Assembly: GCA_006226685.1 (NCBI GenBank)
Contig: SBGG01000059.1
Location: 1-64,000 of the forward strand
Source of the DNA: Sphingomonadales bacterium
GTDB taxonomy: Bacteria > Pseudomonadota > Alphaproteobacteria > Sphingomonadales > Sphingomonadaceae
DNA: 64,000 nucleotides
Direction of reading: 5' to 3'
This document shows positions 29,708-39,091 of this stretch, in pieces. The position numbers and the translations under genes are program-made. The notes beneath the pieces are model-generated. The model did not search any database. It saw nothing but the letters and a program-made list of their open reading frames with translations, and had not been told where the DNA came from. The number at the start of each line of letters is the position of its first letter. The stretch's first letter is position 1.

Positions 29708-31087
29708 TCAGCTTCCCGAGAAATCTGCGCCGATAACCCGATAGAGGGTGATGCGGTTGGTTATCGCGGCAAGATCGGTGGCGATCGCGGTTTTCTCCGC
29801 CGAATATAGGGTGCGCTGGGCGTCGAGGGCGGTCTGATAGTCATCGATACCGCCGCGATATCGCCGGTCGGCAAGGTCATGATATTTCCGGCTGGCGACG
29901 ACGAGCGAGCGTTGTGCCGCCTGCTGATCGTCGATGGTTCCCGCCCGCGCCAGCGCGTCGGCCACTTCTTGAAAGGCGGTCTGGATCGCGCCTTCATATT
30001 GGGCGATCATGCGTTCGCGCTCGGCTTTCGCATAATCGACATTCGCCCCTTTGCCGCCGCCGAAGATCGCGTAGCGGGCCGAAGGGGTTGCCGATGCCTC
30101 GAACTGGTCGTTGGTGAACAGCGAAGAGAGGGCGGAACTGGCGACGCCAAGGGCTGCCGTCAGGCTGATCGTCGGAAAGAGCGCGGCGCGCGCGGCGCCG
30201 AGGTCGGCATTGGCGGCCCTGAGCTGGTGCTCGGCTTGCTGCACGTCCGGGCGGTTGAGCAGTACCGAGGAAGAGAGGCCCGCCGGAACTTTGCCGATAT
30301 GCGTCGCAAGCGCATCGAGCGATTGCGGCAGTAAGGCATCCTCGACCGGACCGCCGCTCAGCAGTTCCAGTGCGTTGCGGTCCTGCGCGACCTGGGTGGT
30401 GGTGGATGCGACGTCGGATCGAGCCCGTTGCAGCACGGTCTCGGCCTGCCGCATGTCAAGGCCGCTGACGAGGCCGGCCTTGTGCAGGGTTTGCGTCAGT
30501 TCCAGCGATCGTTGCGCGCTTTCGGCCGTCCGCTCGGCCAGCGCCCGCAACTGCTGATCTGCGGCGAGCGTCGCATAGGCGGTGGCCGTTTCCGCGACGA
30601 GGCTTATCTGCGCCGATCGTGCCCCTTCGCGCGTCGCCAGCCAGCTTTCGAGTGCGGACCGGGATTCGTTGCGAACCCGGCCGAACAGATCGATCTCGAA
30701 AGCGCTGATGCCCAGTTCGGCAACGTAGTTTTCCGATGTGCTGCCGTCACTGCGGGTGATGGTGGTTGCGCCGGTCGCATTGATCGTCGGCAATTGCGCC
30801 GAACGGGTCGAGCGGTAGCGGGCGCGGGCGGCCAGCACGCTGGCCATCGTCGCGCGCAGGTCGCGATTGGCGGTCAGCGCGCGGTCGATCAGCGTAGTGA
30901 GGCGGGCGTCGCTGATGAAATCCTGCCAGGGCAGGCCGGCGGGGATGGTGTTGTCCGGTGGTGTCGCGGCATAGGCCGGGCCCTGCGGCCATTGCGCCGG
31001 TATCGGCGGCTCGGGCCGTATATTGGCCGGGGCCATGTTGCAGGCGGCGAGCGACATGAGCGGAGCCGCTGCAAGGAGCCGTTTCAT
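29708..31087 (-). CDS. RND efflux outer-membrane factor (OprM/NodT family)
   Basis: This 459-aa lipoprotein is the TolC-like outer-membrane channel of the tripartite pump. A lipobox LMSLAAC (Cys15) gives a lipidated N-terminus. Two outer-membrane efflux repeats follow, with ALTANRDLRATMASV and the second-repeat NRPDVQQAEHQLRAANADLGAARAALFPTISLT as hallmarks. Its ATG overlaps the permease stop as ATGA. Confidence 0.94.
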   Translation of the reverse strand: MKRLLAAAPLMSLAACNMAPANIRPEPPIPAQWPQGPAYAATPPDNTIPAGLPWQDFISDARLTTLIDRALTANRDLRATMASVLAARARYRSTRSAQLPTINATGATTITRSDGSTSENYVAELGISAFEIDLFGRVRNESRSALESWLATREGARSAQISLVAETATAYATLAADQQLRALAERTAESAQRSLELTQTLHKAGLVSGLDMRQAETVLQRARSDVASTTTQVAQDRNALELLSGGPVEDALLPQSLDALATHIGKVPAGLSSSVLLNRPDVQQAEHQLRAANADLGAARAALFPTISLTAALGVASSALSSLFTNDQFEASATPSARYAIFGGGKGANVDYAKAERERMIAQYEGAIQTAFQEVADALARAGTIDDQQAAQRSLVVASRKYHDLADRRYRGGIDDYQTALDAQRTLYSAEKTAIATDLAAITNRITLYRVIGADFSGS

Positions 31088-34000
31088 GCTTCCGCTCCTT
31101 CAGTGCCCGAAACGGAGGCCGGGGGTTCTTTCCCGAATAGCCGGTTGATCGTCACGAAGAACAGCGGGACAAAGAAGATGGCGAGCACCGTCGCCGCGAT
31201 CATGCCGCCGACCACCGCCGTGCCGATGGCGATGCGCGACTGGGCGCCCGCGCCGGTGGCGATGGCAAGCGGTATGGCACCGGCGATGAAGGCGAGCGAA
31301 GTCATCAAAATCGGCCGGAAGCGCAGCTTGGATGCCTCCATCGCGGCGTGGAATATATCCGCCCCGCGTCGCCGGGCCTGATCCGCGAACTCGACGATCA
31401 GGATCGCGTTCTTCGCGGCAAGCCCCATGGTGGTGAGCAGGCCGACCTGAAAGAAGATATTATTGTCGAGACCACGCAGCGTCACCGCGACGACGGCGCC
31501 GAACAGGCCGACCGGGATAACCAGCATTACCGCGAACGGAATGGACCAGCTTTCATAGAGCGCGGCCAGACACAGGAAGACGACGAGAACTGACAGTCCG
31601 TAAAGTATCGGGGCCTGCCCGCCGCTTAGCTGTTCCTGAAAGGACAGGCCACTCCAAGCATAGCTGGTGCCCGCAGGCAGCTGCCCTTGCAGCGCGACCA
31701 GGCTGTCCATTGCCTCGCCGGAACTCACTCCGGGGGCGGCCTGTCCCTGAATTTCATAGGAAGGCAGGCCGTTGAAGCGGGAAACGGTGCTGGGTCCCAA
31801 CACCCAGCGGGTCTTGGCGAAAGCCGAGAAAGGCACCATTTCTCCGGTATTGCGGTTACGTACCTGCCAGTTGTCGAGATCCGCAGGCAGCGCCCGAAAC
31901 GGTGCGTCGGCCTGAAGATAGACGCGCTTCACGCGGCCCCGGTCGATGAAATCATTGACATAGGTGGTGCCCCAGGCGGAACTCAACACATCGTCGACGT
32001 CACTCTGGGTCAGGCCGAGGACGGCGAGTTTCACCGAATCGATATCGACCTTGAGCTGGGGCATGTCTTCAAGCGTACCGGAACGGACGGCGGCCAGATT
32101 CGGATCTTTGCGGGCGGCGGCAAGAAACTGGTTACGCAGTTCCAGAAAGCGTTCACGGCTCAATCCGCTGCTGTTGAGCAACTGGAAGGAAAAGCCGTTG
32201 GACTGACCCAGCCCCTGAATGGATGCGGGTGTCAGCGCGAAGATACGGGCGTCGCGGATCGCAGAGAGTTCCTTCATCGCACGTTGGGCAATGGCGGGTG
32301 CGGCGTTCTTGCTTCCTTTGCGCTCATCCCATGGGATGAGGGTGACAAAGGCCTGTCCGGCATTTTGCCCTTGCCCGGCAAAGCCGGTGCCGATGATCGA
32401 CATCACGAAATCGACATTGTCCCGTTCGTCGTTCAGGAAATAATTCTGAGCGCGCTCGGCCACCGCCTGGGTGCGACTGGAAGTTGCGCCGGGCGGCAGA
32501 TTATATTGCATCAGCACCTGCCCCTGATCCTCGGTCGGTACGAAACTGGTCGGCAGGCGCACGAACAGCCCCCAGAGAAGCACGAGCAGGATGGCGAAGC
32601 TGCCCCAATAGATCCGACGGCGCCCGAGTACCTGACCGACGCGCCGGGAATATCCCTCACTGAGCCGGTCGAACCAGCGGTTGAAGCGGGCGAGCGGCCC
32701 GGTGCCTTCATGAGCATTGGTGGACCTTGGGCGCAGCAGCGTTGCGCACAGGGCAGGGGAGAGGATCAGGGCGACCAGCACGGAAAGCAGCATCGAAGAG
32801 ATGATGGTAACCGAGAACTGGCGATAGATAACGCCGGTCGATCCGCCGAAAAACGCCATGGGAAGCATCACTGCGGACAGGACGATGCCGATGCCGATCA
32901 GCGCGCTGTTGATCTCTCCCATCGATTTGGCGGTGGCGTCATGGGGGGAGAGCCCTTCTTCCTCCATGATGCGTTCGACATTTTCGACCACGACGATGGC
33001 GTCGTCGACCAGCAGGCCGATGGAGAGCACCATGCCGAACAATGTCAATGTATTGATCGAATAGCCGAGCACGGCGAGTACGCCGAAGGTGCCGAGCAGC
33101 ACGACCGGAACGGCAATCGCCGGGATCAGGGTCGCGCGCCAGCTTTGCAGGAACACGAACATGACGATGATGACGAGAATGACCGCCTCAAGCAGGGTCT
33201 TGACCACTTCCTCCACCGACAATTTGATGAAAGGTGTGGTGTCGCGGAAGAACAGCACCTCAAATCCGTCGGGCAGGTCGCGGGACAATTCCATCGCCTT
33301 GGCCTTGACCAGATCCGAGGTTTTGAGGGCATCCGCGCCGGGGGCCATCATGATTGCCATGCCCGATGCCGTCTGGCCGTTGACGAAAGCGGTGACATTG
33401 TAATTTTCGGCGCCCATTTCGACGCGGGCGACATCGGAAAGGTGGACGACCGATCCGTCCGTCTGCGTTTTGAGTATGATGGAACGGAATTGTTCGGGCG
33501 TTTCGAGGCGCGACCGCGCCGTCACCGTGGCGTTGATCTGCTGATTGTCCGGTGAAGGATTCTGGCCGATCTGTCCCGCCGATACCTCGACATTTTGCGC
33601 CCGGATGGCGGATTCGACATCGGACGGCATCAACTTGACCGCAGCGAGTTTATAAGGGTCCAGCCAGACCCGCATCGCATATTGGGAACCGAAAACGCGG
33701 GTCGACCCGACCCCTTCCAGACGCGAGATCGGATCCTGAAAATGGTTGACGATATAATCGGAAATATCGGTGCGTTCGGCCTTGCCGGTCTTGTCGATGA
33801 TCGCCACGATCATCAGGAAGTCGTCCTGGGTCTTGGAGACGACCAGCCCCTGTTGCTGCACCGCATTGGGCAGGCGGCGCAGCGCCTGCTGCACCCGGTT
33901 CTGGGTCTGCACCTGTGCGGTATCCGGGTCCGTTCCCTTGTTGAAGGTAACGGTGATGCTGGAGCCGCCGTTCGAATTGGACGTGGAAGAAAAGTAAAGC

Positions 34001-34227
34001 AGGCCGTCAAGGCCGGTGAGCTGTTGTTCCAGCACCTGCGTGACGCTGGCTTCCACGGTTTCCGCCGAGGCTCCGGGATAGGTGGTGCTGATCCGCACGG
34101 ACGGAGGCGCGATATTGGGATATTGCGCGATGGGCAGGCTGAAGATCGCGCCGATGCCGGCGAGCATCACACAGATTGCAATGACCCATGCGAAGATCGG
34201 GCGGTCGATGAAGAAGCGGCTGAGCAT
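31084..34227 (-). CDS. RND multidrug efflux permease (HAE1/AcrB type)
   Basis: This 1047-aa inner-membrane pump uses the proton gradient to expel hydrophobic compounds. It begins MLSRFFIDRPIFAWVIAI, has 12 membrane segments and two large periplasmic loops, and the proton-relay Asp pair in helix 4 (GLLVDDAIVVVENVERI). The GGSTGVIYRQFSVTI and FVPTEDQGQ motifs fit the HAE1 drug-efflux group rather than heavy-metal CusA-like pumps. It lies in the operon adaptor-permease-channel. Confidence 0.96.
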   Translation of the reverse strand: MLSRFFIDRPIFAWVIAICVMLAGIGAIFSLPIAQYPNIAPPSVRISTTYPGASAETVEASVTQVLEQQLTGLDGLLYFSSTSNSNGGSSITVTFNKGTDPDTAQVQTQNRVQQALRRLPNAVQQQGLVVSKTQDDFLMIVAIIDKTGKAERTDISDYIVNHFQDPISRLEGVGSTRVFGSQYAMRVWLDPYKLAAVKLMPSDVESAIRAQNVEVSAGQIGQNPSPDNQQINATVTARSRLETPEQFRSIILKTQTDGSVVHLSDVARVEMGAENYNVTAFVNGQTASGMAIMMAPGADALKTSDLVKAKAMELSRDLPDGFEVLFFRDTTPFIKLSVEEVVKTLLEAVILVIIVMFVFLQSWRATLIPAIAVPVVLLGTFGVLAVLGYSINTLTLFGMVLSIGLLVDDAIVVVENVERIMEEEGLSPHDATAKSMGEINSALIGIGIVLSAVMLPMAFFGGSTGVIYRQFSVTIISSMLLSVLVALILSPALCATLLRPRSTNAHEGTGPLARFNRWFDRLSEGYSRRVGQVLGRRRIYWGSFAILLVLLWGLFVRLPTSFVPTEDQGQVLMQYNLPPGATSSRTQAVAERAQNYFLNDERDNVDFVMSIIGTGFAGQGQNAGQAFVTLIPWDERKGSKNAAPAIAQRAMKELSAIRDARIFALTPASIQGLGQSNGFSFQLLNSSGLSRERFLELRNQFLAAARKDPNLAAVRSGTLEDMPQLKVDIDSVKLAVLGLTQSDVDDVLSSAWGTTYVNDFIDRGRVKRVYLQADAPFRALPADLDNWQVRNRNTGEMVPFSAFAKTRWVLGPSTVSRFNGLPSYEIQGQAAPGVSSGEAMDSLVALQGQLPAGTSYAWSGLSFQEQLSGGQAPILYGLSVLVVFLCLAALYESWSIPFAVMLVIPVGLFGAVVAVTLRGLDNNIFFQVGLLTTMGLAAKNAILIVEFADQARRRGADIFHAAMEASKLRFRPILMTSLAFIAGAIPLAIATGAGAQSRIAIGTAVVGGMIAATVLAIFFVPLFFVTINRLFGKEPPASVSGTEGAEA

Positions 34228-34233
34228 GGCGCG

Positions 34234-35388
34234 TTATTTGCCGTTCGAAACCGGAACCGGTTTCACCGTGTCGCCCACGGCCACCTTGTCGGTCCCTTCG
34301 ACGATCAGGCGATCGCCGGCTTTCATGCCGGTCATGACCAGCCATTTGTCTCCGATCGCCCGGTCGGCGGTGAAGGTGCGTTTTTCCACCTTGTTGTCGC
34401 GAGAGACGATAAGCGCGGTCGCATTGCCTTTCACATCGCGTTCCACCCCCTGCTGCGGAACCAGCAGCGCGTTGGGCACCACCGATTGCGGCGCGACGAC
34501 GCGGACGAACATGCCGGGCAGCAATGTCCCTTCCGGATTGGGGAAGCGGGCGCGCAGCGTCACCGTGCCGCTTTCCGGGTCGACGATCGGTTCGGAAAAC
34601 TGGATTACGCCGCTTTGCGGATAATCGGTGCCGTCCTCAAGCTTCAGCCGGATGGTGGCGCTGGCGGGCAGAACCTTGCCCGAAGCAAGCGCCCGGCGCA
34701 GTTCAAGCAGCTTGGTGCTCGACTGGGTGATGTCGACGAAGATCGGGTCAAGCTGCTGGATGGTTGCCAGCGCGCTGGTCTGGTTCGCGGTCACCAGAGC
34801 CCCCGGCGTGACCAGCGAGCGGCCGATTTTTCCGTCGATCGGCGCATAGACGCGGGTGAAGGCCAGATTGACTTCGGCGGTCTGGAGATTGGCGCGCGCC
34901 TGTTCCACCGAGGCTTCGGCCTGACGGGCGGCGGCGATGACATCGTCCCGATCCTGATGGCTGACGGCGTCGCTGTCGGCGAGCGAGCGATAGCGTTCGG
35001 CCTTCGCTCTGGCGGCGGCAAGGGTCGCGAGCGCGCTGCTCAGCGCTGCCTTCGCCTGATCGCGGGCGGCACGATAGAGGCGCGGGTCTATCTGGTAGAG
35101 TTGCTGCCCTGCGCGGACATAGGCGCCTTCGGTGAACAGCCGCTTTTCAAGAATGCCCGAAACCTGAGGCCGCACTTCCGACATCATGGTGGAGGTGGTT
35201 CGTCCGGGCAGCTCGGTCGAGACGGTCACGGGGGCGGCCTGCAAGGTGACGATGCCGACCTCAGCCGGTCCCTTGGCCGGGGCCTCTTTCTCTCCACAGC
35301 CGGCCAGTGCCAGACAGCCGGGAAGAAGGAGGGTCAGAAACGCTGCCTGCCGGAAGCGAGAAGACATGGGAAGGGCGCGCGATATCAT
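34234..35388 (-). CDS. RND efflux periplasmic adaptor (AcrA/MexA family)
   Basis: The 384-aa membrane-fusion protein links permease and channel. It is a lipoprotein (LALAGC lipobox) with the family order of barrel-sandwich (VRPQVSGILEKRLFTEGAYVRAGQ), helical hairpin, second lipoyl half (YAPIDGKIGRSLVTPGALV) and beta-barrel/MP domains. The track start at 35454 adds an unlikely leader; ATG 35388 has AAGGA about ten bases upstream, and ATG 35367 is an alternative. It is the first gene of the operon and divergent from the two-component genes. Confidence 0.93.
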   Translation of the reverse strand: MISRALPMSSRFRQAAFLTLLLPGCLALAGCGEKEAPAKGPAEVGIVTLQAAPVTVSTELPGRTTSTMMSEVRPQVSGILEKRLFTEGAYVRAGQQLYQIDPRLYRAARDQAKAALSSALATLAAARAKAERYRSLADSDAVSHQDRDDVIAAARQAEASVEQARANLQTAEVNLAFTRVYAPIDGKIGRSLVTPGALVTANQTSALATIQQLDPIFVDITQSSTKLLELRRALASGKVLPASATIRLKLEDGTDYPQSGVIQFSEPIVDPESGTVTLRARFPNPEGTLLPGMFVRVVAPQSVVPNALLVPQQGVERDVKGNATALIVSRDNKVEKRTFTADRAIGDKWLVMTGMKAGDRLIVEGTDKVAVGDTVKPVPVSNGK

Positions 35389-35763
35389 GGGACTGCGGTC
35401 CTTAGAGCAGGAGAAAAGGCATGGCACTGGGACGGATGACGTAGTGACCCGCACAGGGGGTTCCGGACGACCGGGAGAAACTTATCGCCGAACGAAGAGC
35501 GGGACGATGAAAAGGTCATGATCGTGCGTGGAGGCGGCGCATTGGGGGAACTCCATTTGTCGTTCGGCGTCCGTTCGGCGGAAGAGCCCTGGCACCGGTT
35601 GGCATCGCGGTGTCATAACGGCCTGCCGATCGTCTGACCTTTCTATATTTTCGATGGAGTCCTTAGTGGAACTTCCCCCAATATTTCGTATCCTTTTGTA
35701 TCAATGGGTATCCCTCTGGGGAAAGGCGCAGACTTGGCATGATATTCGGGTTAGTCGGTCGAT
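35389..35763. other. Divergent promoter region between RND operon and two-component genes
   Basis: This gap of about 375 bp has no gene. The right half is AT-richer and contains three phased GTATC repeats (35688-35713). Divergent promoters for the pump and the regulator must lie here, though I cannot place their -10/-35 boxes with confidence. Confidence 0.7.
35688..35713 (+). promoter_or_regulatory. Three phased GTATC direct repeats (likely response-regulator site)
   Basis: GTATCC, GTATCA and GTATCC start at 35688, 35698 and 35708, exactly ten bases apart. OmpR-family regulators bind such helically phased tandem repeats. The site is 51 bp before the regulator start and about 300 bp from the pump start. 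Confidence 0.6.
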
Positions 35764-36498
35764 ATGGATGACGCATCAGCGATACACCCGCCAACGATCG
35801 TGGTCGTCGAGGATGATGAGGATATACGCGACCTGATCGTCAGTCAGTTCGCGCGGGAAAATTACCATCTTCTCGCTGCTTCCGGCGTTGCCGCGCTCCG
35901 CGACATATATGCGCGGGAAAAAATCGACCTCATCATTCTGGATCTCAACCTGCCCGACGGGGATGGCCTGTCGTTATGCCGGGACATGCGGAGCGAGGGC
36001 ATGGAAACGCCGATCATCATGGTGACGGCGCGCGGGACCGCGATCGATCGCGTGCTGGGGCTGGAACTGGGCGCCGACGATTATCTCACCAAGCCGTTTG
36101 AGCCGCGCGAATTGCTGGCTCGCGTGCGCAATTTGCTGAAGCGTTCGCGCGGGGAAGGGCAGGGCAAGGCCGTGTCCGGTCAGCGCAGGCTGGCGCGTTT
36201 CGGCCCGTGGCGGCTGGATCTTTTTCAGCGGCGGCTGATCGCCCCGGATGACAGTCTGGTGATGCTGTCGGCGGCTGAGTTCCGCCTGCTCGGCCGGTTT
36301 ATCGATGAGCCGAACAAGGTGCTGTCACGCGAGGAGCTATTGCCGGAAAGGCGCGCCACCGTGGCCTTCGACCGGTCGATCGATCTGCAGGTCAGCCGGC
36401 TTCGGCAGAAGCTGGCGGCGATCGAGGGAGGGGATGCGCTGATCCTGACGGTCCGCAGCGAAGGCTATGTGCTGGCAAGCCCGGTTGCCTATGAGTGA
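35764..36498 (+). CDS. OmpR-family response regulator
   Basis: This 244-aa regulator has a receiver domain (acidic pocket VVEDDEDI, phospho-acceptor Asp60 in LIILDLNLP, Lys in YLTKPFEPREL) and a C-terminal winged-helix DNA-binding domain (ELLGR..RRATVAFDRSIDLQVSRLRQKL pattern). It overlaps the sensor kinase by eight bases. Divergent orientation next to an RND operon parallels AdeR-AdeABC, which suggests it controls that pump and its own expression. Confidence 0.94.
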   Translation: MDDASAIHPPTIVVVEDDEDIRDLIVSQFARENYHLLAASGVAALRDIYAREKIDLIILDLNLPDGDGLSLCRDMRSEGMETPIIMVTARGTAIDRVLGLELGADDYLTKPFEPRELLARVRNLLKRSRGEGQGKAVSGQRRLARFGPWRLDLFQRRLIAPDDSLVMLSAAEFRLLGRFIDEPNKVLSREELLPERRATVAFDRSIDLQVSRLRQKLAAIEGGDALILTVRSEGYVLASPVAYE

Positions 36499-37864
36499 TA
36501 TTTTTCGCCGCTATCGCTATTATGTCGTTCCGGGGTCGATGGCCGGACGGATTTTCGTCCTGCTGGCAGCAGGCATTGCGGCAAGCGCCATCATATCGCT
36601 GTTCATCGCCAATATGATGCGACGGGCCGATTTCGACCATATCAGGGCCGAACGAGTCATCGCCAGCGCCGTCGATGTGGCGGAACGGCTGCGACAGGAC
36701 CCGGGTGGAACCGAGGAAATGTTGCGGCGAAGGCTGATTTTCGGCGCGACGCTGGCGCCGCTCGGAGTCGGCATCAACCGTCCTGAAGCGGGTCTGGCCC
36801 AGGAACTGGCGGAGCGACTGGGGCCGGGCTCCCTGCCGGAAGTCGGGCAGGTGCCGAGCGGCCTCTGCTTTAAACGGAAACGCGGGCCGCTTGGTCCCGC
36901 AGCGGCGGGCATCGCCGATTTGCCGCCACCCGATTGCTGGATCGTCCGCTTTACCGATCCGGGGGGGCAGCGGCGCGCGATCGCCCTTGGCCTGCCCCGG
37001 CTCTCCATGCCCACCGATGCGACATTCAATCTGATCGACCTGCTGCCCATCATCGCGTTGAGCGCGGTGTTGTCGATCATCGTTTCGCGCCAGATCGCAA
37101 AGCCGTTGCGCCGTCTGGAAAAGGCGGCGGCGGATTTTACCCTGTCGCATGACCCCCGGGCCATACCCGAGGAAGGGCCGGACGAGGTGCGTGCTGCGCT
37201 GTCCACCTTCAACCTGATGCAGGAGCGGGTACGGGCGGGCTTTCGGGAGCGGACCCAGTTGCTGGCCGCGATCAGTCATGATCTGCAGACGCCCCTTACC
37301 CGTCTGCGCCTGCGGCTGGAGCAGGTGAAGGACAAGGAATTGCGCGAGCGCCTGCTGGAGGATCATCGCGCGATGCAGAATCTGGTGCGCGAAGGGCTGG
37401 ATCTTGCCGGTTCGGTCGAAGTCCGGGAGGATTGGGCCGTCATCGACATCGATTCCCTTCTCACCAGCATGGCCGAGGATGCAGAGGATGTCGGGCAGCC
37501 TGTGCAATTCCTCTCCGGTTGCGGCGGTGTGGCGCGGGTGAAGCCCAATGCGCTGACGCGTTGTGTGGGGAATCTGGTCGATAATGCGGTAAAATATGGC
37601 GGCAGTGCGGAAATTAGCTGTACGCGCGGCAATGGGCGCATCACCATATCGGTTCGGGATCATGGCCCGGGGATCGACGAGAAGGACCTTGATGAAATGT
37701 TCGAACCGTTCACCCGTGGTGAAGCGGGGCAGCCGGGCGGACGGCCCGGTACCGGTATCGGCCTTACCATTGCCCGCACGCTGGCGATGACGTTCGGCGG
37801 ATCGGTCGCGCTGGCCAATGCTGAGGGCGGCGGCCTGATCGCGATGGTCGATTTCGAGGAATGA
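36491..37864 (+). CDS. Sensor histidine kinase
   Basis: This 457-aa membrane kinase has an N-terminal helix (FVLLAAGIAASAIISLFIA), a periplasmic domain of about 130 residues, a second helix near VLSIIVSRQIA, a HAMP-like linker, an H-box (AAISHDLQTPLTRL), N-box (NLVDNAVKYGG), and G-boxes (DHGPGIDEKDL, GTGIGLTIA). The ATG at 36491 overlaps the regulator gene. It resembles EnvZ/AdeS-type kinases. Its signal is unknown. Confidence 0.93.
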   Translation: MSDIFRRYRYYVVPGSMAGRIFVLLAAGIAASAIISLFIANMMRRADFDHIRAERVIASAVDVAERLRQDPGGTEEMLRRRLIFGATLAPLGVGINRPEAGLAQELAERLGPGSLPEVGQVPSGLCFKRKRGPLGPAAAGIADLPPPDCWIVRFTDPGGQRRAIALGLPRLSMPTDATFNLIDLLPIIALSAVLSIIVSRQIAKPLRRLEKAAADFTLSHDPRAIPEEGPDEVRAALSTFNLMQERVRAGFRERTQLLAAISHDLQTPLTRLRLRLEQVKDKELRERLLEDHRAMQNLVREGLDLAGSVEVREDWAVIDIDSLLTSMAEDAEDVGQPVQFLSGCGGVARVKPNALTRCVGNLVDNAVKYGGSAEISCTRGNGRITISVRDHGPGIDEKDLDEMFEPFTRGEAGQPGGRPGTGIGLTIARTLAMTFGGSVALANAEGGGLIAMVDFEE

Positions 37865-37886
37865 TGAGGAACAAGGGGGCGAGGTT

Positions 37887-39014
37887 ATGGCGGTGAAGAA
37901 GGATGCGGAGGCCCAGCGCCGTTATCGTTCCAACCTTCAGGGGGAGGTGGACGGCGCTGCCGTTTATGCCGCGCTGGCCGACAGCGAGAGCGATCCGAAA
38001 TTGTCAGAAGTGTTCCGCCGCCTCGCTGCGGTGGAGCGGGCCCATGGCGATTTCTGGCGCAGCCGCATGAACAAGGCGAGCGGCGGATTCTCACCGGCAC
38101 CATCGGTGCGCGCGCGCATTCTCGGCTGGCTGGCCCGGCGTTTCGGCCCTGCCTTCGTATTGCCCGCCATCGCCGCTGGTGAAGTGCGTGACAGTGCCGC
38201 CTATGACAATCAGCCCGAGGCCCGCCAGGCCGGATTGCCGGTCGATGAGCGGTCCCATGCACGGCTGATGCAGGCGGTTGCCGGGCAAAGCGGGTTGCCT
38301 GGGCCCACGCTGGCCTTGATCGAGGGGCGTCATCGCGGCGGCGGCAACAGCCTGCGGGCGGCGGTGCTGGGCGCCAATGATGGCCTTGTTTCCAATATGA
38401 GCCTTGTCATGGGGGTCGCCGGCGCGGTTGCGGATGGGCGCACGCTGTTGCTGACGGGGCTCGCCGGGCTGATTGCCGGGGCCTGCTCCATGGCGATGGG
38501 GGAATGGCTCTCGGTCACCAGCTCGCGGGAACTTTACCAGAGCCAGATCGCGACCGAAGCGGAAGAATTGCGCGAGGTGCCTGACGAAGAGCGTGAGGAA
38601 CTGGTCCTTATCTATCAGGCGAAGGGGATTGACGAGGCGCAGGCGCGAGCGCTGGCCGATCGGTTGCTCAGCAACAAGGATACCGCGCTCGATACGCTGG
38701 CGCGCGAGGAACTCGGCATCGATCCGGATGAACTGGGCGGGTCGGCATGGGGTGCGGCGATCAGTTCGTTTCTACTCTTTGCCGTCGGGGCGATCATCCC
38801 GGTCGCGCCCTTCTTCTTCCTGTCCGGCAAGGTTGCACTGATCGCGAGCCTCGTGGGCAGCGGTATCGGTCTGGCGCTGATCGGGGCGGGGACCAGCCTG
38901 TTCACCGGGCGGCCGATGATCCTTTCCGCGGCGCGTCAGCTCGTCATCGGTCTGGCGGCGGCTGGTGTGACCTATGGCGCCGGTGCGCTGGTCGGGGTGT
39001 CGCTGGCAGGCTGA
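37887..39014 (+). CDS. MbfA-like ferritin-domain/VIT1 iron exporter
   Basis: This 375-aa protein joins an N-terminal ferritin-like (rubrerythrin-type) domain of about 135 residues to a VIT1/CCC1 membrane domain of five helices. The di-iron ligand set looks complete: Glu20, Glu50-x2-His53, Glu99 and Glu121-x2-His124. The VIT1 part contains GANDGLVSNMSLVMGVAGA and CSMAMGEWLSVTSSRELYQ. Bradyrhizobium/Agrobacterium MbfA, with the same layout, exports iron and is Irr-controlled. No Irr box is visible; instead it sits 22 bases after a sensor kinase gene, probably in its operon. Confidence 0.88.
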   Translation: MAVKKDAEAQRRYRSNLQGEVDGAAVYAALADSESDPKLSEVFRRLAAVERAHGDFWRSRMNKASGGFSPAPSVRARILGWLARRFGPAFVLPAIAAGEVRDSAAYDNQPEARQAGLPVDERSHARLMQAVAGQSGLPGPTLALIEGRHRGGGNSLRAAVLGANDGLVSNMSLVMGVAGAVADGRTLLLTGLAGLIAGACSMAMGEWLSVTSSRELYQSQIATEAEELREVPDEEREELVLIYQAKGIDEAQARALADRLLSNKDTALDTLAREELGIDPDELGGSAWGAAISSFLLFAVGAIIPVAPFFFLSGKVALIASLVGSGIGLALIGAGTSLFTGRPMILSAARQLVIGLAAAGVTYGAGALVGVSLAG

Positions 39015-39031
39015 ACTTTATGTCTGCGCTC

Positions 39032-39069
39032 CTCATGCCGGGGCGTCGGACGGCGCCCCGGCATGAGGA
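39032..39069. terminator. 15-bp perfect hairpin between convergent genes
   Basis: CCTCATGCCGGGGCG pairs exactly with CGCCCCGGCATGAGG around an 8-base loop. It lies between the convergent mbfA-like and flavoenzyme genes. No T-tract follows on either strand, so termination would rely on stem strength; it may equally be an mRNA 3' end stabiliser. Confidence 0.6.
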
Positions 39070-39091
39070 TATGTCAGCAACAGCCCCGCGT

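Noticed and set aside
31687-35439. Two plus-strand ORFs of about 620 aa opposite the RND operon
   Set aside because: They lie wholly antisense to well-supported RND genes and have the biased composition of antisense frames.
37865-37886. Irr box before the MbfA-like gene
   Set aside because: The gap is only 22 bases and has no TTTAGAA-type palindrome.
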